In this document: in pieces, positions 62,901 to 64,000 of the stretch | Position numbering within the stretch: position 1 is the first letter of the stretch | Layout: every line of letters starts with the position of its first letter | DNA from: RGIG4079 sp045576735 | Lineage (GTDB): Bacteria > Bacteroidota > Bacteroidia > Bacteroidales > Muribaculaceae | Reading direction: 5' to 3' | DNA length: 64,000 bases | Assembly (NCBI GenBank): GCA_045576735.1 | Contig: JAZNGZ010000056.1 | Span: 1-64,000 of the forward strand | Translations under genes and position numbers: made by a program | The notes under the pieces: generated by a model | What the model was told of the DNA's origin: nothing | The model's input: only the letters and a program-made list of their open reading frames with translations | Database searches by the model: none

Positions 62901-64000
62901 GAGTGATAATGAGTTGCGTTATTTGTTGTGGCGCAGTTATGAGAATATGGTGAACCCGGGACGTCATCGCAGTATCTTGGGTAAGGCTGAAGATGTAGCG
63001 AAACAGTATGCGTTGGGCGTAGGTAATTATAGTGCAGATGCCGAGACTATGAGCCAAGTTGCAGAGCCCAAATTAACAATAGGCGGCATCGATTTGGGGA
63101 AAATCAAAGCCACAAGCAATGGACGAAAGGTGATAGCGACAACCCGAAGCGGACATAACCAGATATTCAAGTCGGTTCATAAGTATGCCATAGAGAAATT
63201 CGGGGCAGAAAATGTTGAATATGAGAAAGCGAAATCGGGATCAATCTATATGACAGTTGATTTGCCGAATGGTCACTATGTGGAAATACGATTTGCGAGT
63301 CATACTCCATCGGGATATTCAGCCGGTGAGATCGAAACTAAAGCCGAAACAAAAGGGATTGGTTGGAGTGCGATAAATGGCAGTGTTGGAGCAAAGGTTG
63401 ATATTTCATTTAATACAATGACGAGTGATGATTTACAAGCGTTTCTTGATTTGATGAATGAATATGCAGAGAATGGTTTCCCACAGGAAGTGGTAGATGA
63501 GCTTCAATCGTATCGAGCAAAACCCAATGAAGTGTCGGAAGCGTTGGGGATTTCGGTTGATACGTTGGCTGAAGGTGGAGAGTTGTATAGTGATGGAGAT
63601 GGTATTGAGGCGGTGAATGAGCGATTTAATACAGAACTCCAACAGCAAATAGATGGAACATTACCAAAAGGTCATATCTATCAATTGGGAATGCCAAGTG
63701 AAGTGTTGTTGGCCACAGGCATAGCAAAAGCTCCCATTCAATTAAATTCACAACGATTAATGGAAAAATCTTCTAACTTTGGGCATGATTATGAGTTGTC
63801 GGAACTAAAGGATTTAGTAAAAGCGATAAACAACCCAATAGCGATATTTGCGTATGGAGATAAAAATAAAGCACAAAATATCGTTGTGGAGATTCAGCAT
63901 GAAGGTAAAAACTTTATTATTGGGCTTTCTATTCGACCAACGGTTGGTGGTCAAGTGTTGGATATAAATAGTATTCGCAATGTATTCCCAAAAGATAATG
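53959..64000 (+). CDS. Giant polyvalent protein, 3' end outside window
   Basis: One frame is open from ATG 53959 to the right edge (over 3,347 codons). Residues 1-55 hold two repeats of the type YDLGSYEKF. About 60-200 is a Gln/Thr/Pro linker. Amphipathic segments at about 672-755 and 884-905 could touch membrane. About 1256-1308 resembles a small SH3/Tudor-like barrel, and about 1810-2022 recalls a sliding-clamp fold (VMTGVYHDEDGYAVATDAKV). An ADP-ribosyltransferase-like domain spans about 2270-2515 (VYHGSGAKFDAFD at 2276). Peptidase-like domains have HEYTH (2550-2554) and HEAVAH (2885-2890). The end, PSEVLLATGIAKAPIQLNS to SIRNVFPKDN, matches BECR/MuF-C nucleases. Such proteins are injected with phage DNA to disarm hosts. 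B, C and A modules lie between domains. Confidence 0.75.
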   Translation, partial: MSDNKRKLYNALSQDYDLGSYEKFVNDIADEGKRKKLYEATKEEYDYGDYDKFSSQLGYPNSASPQVATTPTNKSETPTTSVASTVQEASPSAEATTQPTNVVEAAKVSNATNTQPTKVYKPVDYPWDDEQPTNDGVFYRASPQVQAQVQSQQSQQTQSKVAPPPQGTTPVAQAPTTGEKSSEGETQNDEFEKSLEQLRSQFGESSSDGSWEYHKSWDEIRRGAYVKKVDEMLQSIFDSDMPIDDADLVSLVSMRNGENSSQSIAAFNKYATPEQKERFQALEKWREQDALTEKKINAVIDQNPKLFLLLKPKGWDIDAVKRYIADQFVYGEYNNELLWYAGEGSEIPNQEQLAKYIISQELEIASRYGKAAHKAFMDNSFDSEATQQLFNAALWAEKNWGYATKVNFPEPFRRMYETYVGDAAERGELGTEEFEARVNDAFAKLNTYMGIMEAMSAEEREKYLPENWVEEIFTPYSAYRPSEIKAVEYVTNRDLLSHLDESLREANGVYNDYVSDFVNQKTGDRSFGERLIDAATSSAGAVSPTDIQASIKGANSAYGQVPLQQLVVNVDELDHRGQNAYYAKKMLEEVEELRNNGNPSSVIEGLYNGFKAGFFNESTWDFGGDDLARARAIKRTVEKVDRGEELTREEDMLMEALAMSMAARMLLDTSISYDVGNGVGISIPYLIEMAFPIKGGRAVARGFYKWAIKRYGKGVLRSIPGKMVGGAVHLLGTGVDAAARTALVGTSKVAAGATERMTKDYELGEGENGEPTVEITGPGLGAGQAIGEAFYDQAKTYWVEGAGGELISRIFNPVARGTKALGKKMGIDFGSANTAWSTFVKRTGWHGTPVEYAEEVLDQILSTPVTELTLDSNEQTGIFTVKNQVTTALTCMVLGSVLNAPNAVAYKSESKRTELMRENWSKQGEVLFGNNWGDIRAKIDGATMNDLSTIVTEIIADPKYSANQKKVVLRYAGAMAQDQALLSAEEQREMDYQGERVIDAQGWVDEGYNEGYDATSAESRRAVAEQDQDARKAVIDLLGLPEDAKVAEVIQQRYDSKNLRTISTKIIDDSDLNREQKDIMLDYVASQKRIQGMQKRHADEVEMAVDYFGAVVDGNSNKQTSQLVIGTLKDGEREVYIVDGEVMLLEDGTIDVANSTESLFVRDVDTGETESISAGELMGIEVQDPAEVKAQIAEDIKTRMQQEYDASFDTESTGGVGAQAPVGTGFESSPMEGEDNADDGKGEAIDETADAAETPMYRQGDEVRVVDSAGNELTGVVLEEENVDGEVLIEVGGRVLPIRRDALDAMNSQPEAGSSAEVDSQEGDGDTEAETESQEIDDIEEGETLGDVFKTFTTKKGEVVEQRTKTKVRGGIRYTTIHSTRNGNEVTVGNSYFPMPDGLEAIYIPEGVEVLGVKELREDVNSGAKSGTIVVRLEDGGLETMESPLIMKQQEEGEEATDETDNIGGVDAEYSQNEEDETSDGESVLDGETGEDSQEDDDNSQQEGDSEGAKDTGTEDILGGEGDVEGNLSEDEASIPVDEKGEPMYESAPVEATIADIYNDPDLDEEEADAFVQAKIDGATKRIADLEGRKPQMGESKVAFKEEKAKWREQLEAEQASLAYWQGVQEARAKESTTSPLQGTPSISQSETRGELDTNGEMGEIGEMSAEAEGDDVSERDSKVDKDTNVTEEGSVTEGTVEEETPIVEEQTQEETGELTTSPLQDSAQSQASGGLSEDLTEIVGETDQLLAERKRVMEAWIQAEEGADKDAKWGDYSQAIDALESYAMGLSDEQLAALQTHYGKGEVREIDDEISRRDEIKVKNAQYDELLSKQYPIERKGRKGTGKLEDALSKDVTRPVMTGVYHDEDGYAVATDAKVLVADKREYNGRKKGKIIGKDGKEIPGNYPKWKLAIPVETEALPIDLQDLSGFIGGVKAKLKENGIKPKDYGKAVVMIKTGSGTIVYYPVDALETWLNGAMRLGATGSDVGVSERNGFIVAKTKNGVAMLASKGGLAYNDTGIVYEVNPSPSTPQSRSDSSPNGRGALEKQVGGGVMENATEAQRLATEAVITSLEASGIEVVEASDAMAEAVMGMGGVEMSAKKKRALETASVQEEHQPTVVSSADGAKVLNNLDNVATEYEEKSNQSKTFLGDVAKALGAERKGSGSQYVTFETKNGKVVTIRLSNHNATVSNFDNNGEADGISIVVSAKGNNGMTNDGDAHVVEHYYDAIKLRRAEGKPLADIVRSIKQALYSGEFTDTTGLAERQEVNLNEIEPQIVYHGSGAKFDAFDHSHMSEGEGAQAYGWGTYVTEVEGIGKQYANTMRDKAITDKHRENAIINNLARQVLVSNNGNKAETLDYLRGLLNESWSDKKRVRAQIKIIETGKFLPETKVKAQLYTVEIPEDNGSNYLYHDKVTANNVIADVKRRLYDILSQGQYKGAERELREELDEVFVSGLEGDVLYNNVSAYLGGDKQASQLFNEMGFVGIKYPAQYTTGGRADGASNYVIFNEADAKITSRVEFLKTPQGVVYGWTDGKKVYLTKEGMNPETPIHEYTHLWARAMMQGNAEGWQSVKDLLRGTPIWNEVMSDANYADIHGDEDAVASECLARLSGKENAKRMEAEARKMIDEAKGVFAKADAVTLVERMKKALQEFWNWVGKNLFDIKSFGSIEEVTDRVLYDLIHNSQFIIHNSELPGIDKQIIGERGASALDKADEATHRMDNLGVAREMEDDGLLFRDGDVTTSPLGSGGELGTTAEASTVGYSDAEVSMANDPIAKVMGKSQRSKKQQAKFAERVRKAMRNRVAELAEKMHLDNVEVVESSQSTPSPQGGTPPKQGSGGELNASNGGVMSARKARAKGWFDMKTGRIVINISNHLSVADVERTLLHEAVAHYGLRQLFGKQFDTFLDNVYRSAEADIRAQIVELAKKHGWDFRTATEEYLAGLAEDTNFEALEHNWSWWQQIKQFFMDMLESIGWRYQGPELSDNELRYLLWRSYENMVNPGRHRSILGKAEDVAKQYALGVGNYSADAETMSQVAEPKLTIGGIDLGKIKATSNGRKVIATTRSGHNQIFKSVHKYAIEKFGAENVEYEKAKSGSIYMTVDLPNGHYVEIRFASHTPSGYSAGEIETKAETKGIGWSAINGSVGAKVDISFNTMTSDDLQAFLDLMNEYAENGFPQEVVDELQSYRAKPNEVSEALGISVDTLAEGGELYSDGDGIEAVNERFNTELQQQIDGTLPKGHIYQLGMPSEVLLATGIAKAPIQLNSQRLMEKSSNFGHDYELSELKDLVKAINNPIAIFAYGDKNKAQNIVVEIQHEGKNFIIGLSIRPTVGGQVLDINSIRNVFPKDN
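58855..58950 (+). repeat. B plus C module inside the giant gene
   Basis: B (58855-58914) is read as TTSPLQGTPS, with an inner TTTCGC/GCGAAA stem. C (GGGAGAGATAGGAGAAATG) is read as GEIGEM. Order B then C is as between genes. Confidence 0.8.
59104..59155 (+). repeat. Diverged B module inside the giant gene
   Basis: Read as TTSPLQDSAQSQASGGLSE. Hairpin pairing is partly lost; the frame is the same as in other copies. Confidence 0.65.
60034..60086 (+). repeat. Intact B module inside the giant gene
   Basis: Both hairpins are perfect: GTCGC/GCGAC (60048-60052, 60056-60060) and GCTCCCCT/AGGGGAGC (60062-60069, 60076-60083). It is read as STPQSRSDSSPNGRGA. Confidence 0.8.
61991..62031 (+). repeat. 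A module inside the giant gene, stops removed
   Basis: Five heptamers ATTCATA-like are read as LIHNSQFIIHNSE. The codons that would be TAA are CAA (62007-62009) and, at the end, CGGAG replaces CATAA. It follows the first peptidase-like domain. Confidence 0.8.
62176..62210 (+). repeat. Shortened B module inside the giant gene
   Basis: Read as TTSPLGSGGELG; the inner part between CTCCCC and GGTTCAGGAGG is deleted by a multiple of three. Confidence 0.7.
62425..62478 (+). repeat. B module inside the giant gene
   Basis: CTCCCCCT (62447-62454) pairs with AGGGGGAG (62466-62473). It is read as TPSPQGGTPPKQGSGGEL. Confidence 0.8.

Noticed and set aside
55061..63648. Many minus-strand ORFs opposite the giant gene
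   Set aside because: They are shadows: none has a family motif, and the plus strand has one continuous frame with clear domains.

Overview
The window is a Bacteroidales chromosome, possibly Muribaculaceae-like, carrying the left part of an integrated phage. Evidence for the phylum is the promoter form TTTG-N20-TAnnTTTG (17211-17242), gldH beside ricT, the coiled-coil gene-zapA-rny order, FloA, a family-9 glycosidase and small tyrosine integrases of Bacteroidetes type. The sequence was read by eye; family names come from recognised motifs, not from database searches.

Region 1, about 1-30.6 kb, is core chromosome, mostly on the minus strand. It starts inside an IS3-type transposase gene. Then come a TPR/beta-propeller protein-floA-cstA-PHP phosphatase operon, two decayed membrane-protein genes (5.1-6.5 kb), and a long operon running from a coiled-coil protein through zapA, rny, ricT, gldH, a HAD phosphatase and an M24 peptidase to cca. 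These are followed by cardiolipin synthase, rpsF-rpsR-rplI, two ECF sigma factors with small partner genes, phosphoglucomutase, an M23 peptidase with a GH9 glycosidase, a Spy-like protein, a sugar transporter, nfo, a SpoU methyltransferase and radA. Rho-independent terminators bound most units.

Region 2, about 30.7-64 kb and open at the right end, is a prophage. Its lysogeny arm (30.8-34.6 kb, minus strand) holds an integrase with an att-like region, four small genes mostly encoding membrane or secreted proteins, and an S24 repressor with operator-like palindromes. The early arm (35-42.7 kb, plus strand) holds three odd tRNA-like genes, small regulators, an ERF annealing protein, a replication initiator with iteron-like repeats inside its own gene, two nucleases, a DUF3127 protein and a NinB-like protein. 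From 42.9 to 49.9 kb lies an AT-rich block of about 18 tightly packed small genes of mostly unknown function, including a pentapeptide-repeat protein, a YopX protein and an HExxH protein. After 52 kb come two virion/ejection-type proteins and then a giant ORF from 53959 past the window end (at least 3,347 codons). It encodes a polyvalent protein with an ADP-ribosyltransferase-like domain, two HExxH/HExxxH peptidase-like domains and, at the end, a BECR/MuF-C-like nuclease domain.

The most unusual signal is a three-part spacer system confined to the phage. Spacer A is a heptamer tandem (CATAATT/CATAATG) that gives stop codons in all three frames and usually overlaps the stop of the preceding gene. 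Spacer B is a double hairpin. Spacer C is a purine-rich tract just before the next ATG. The same modules occur inside coding sequence, always in one reading frame. The A copy inside the giant gene has changes exactly where stop codons would fall. This suggests intergenic spacers became protein linkers and mark former gene boundaries in the giant protein.
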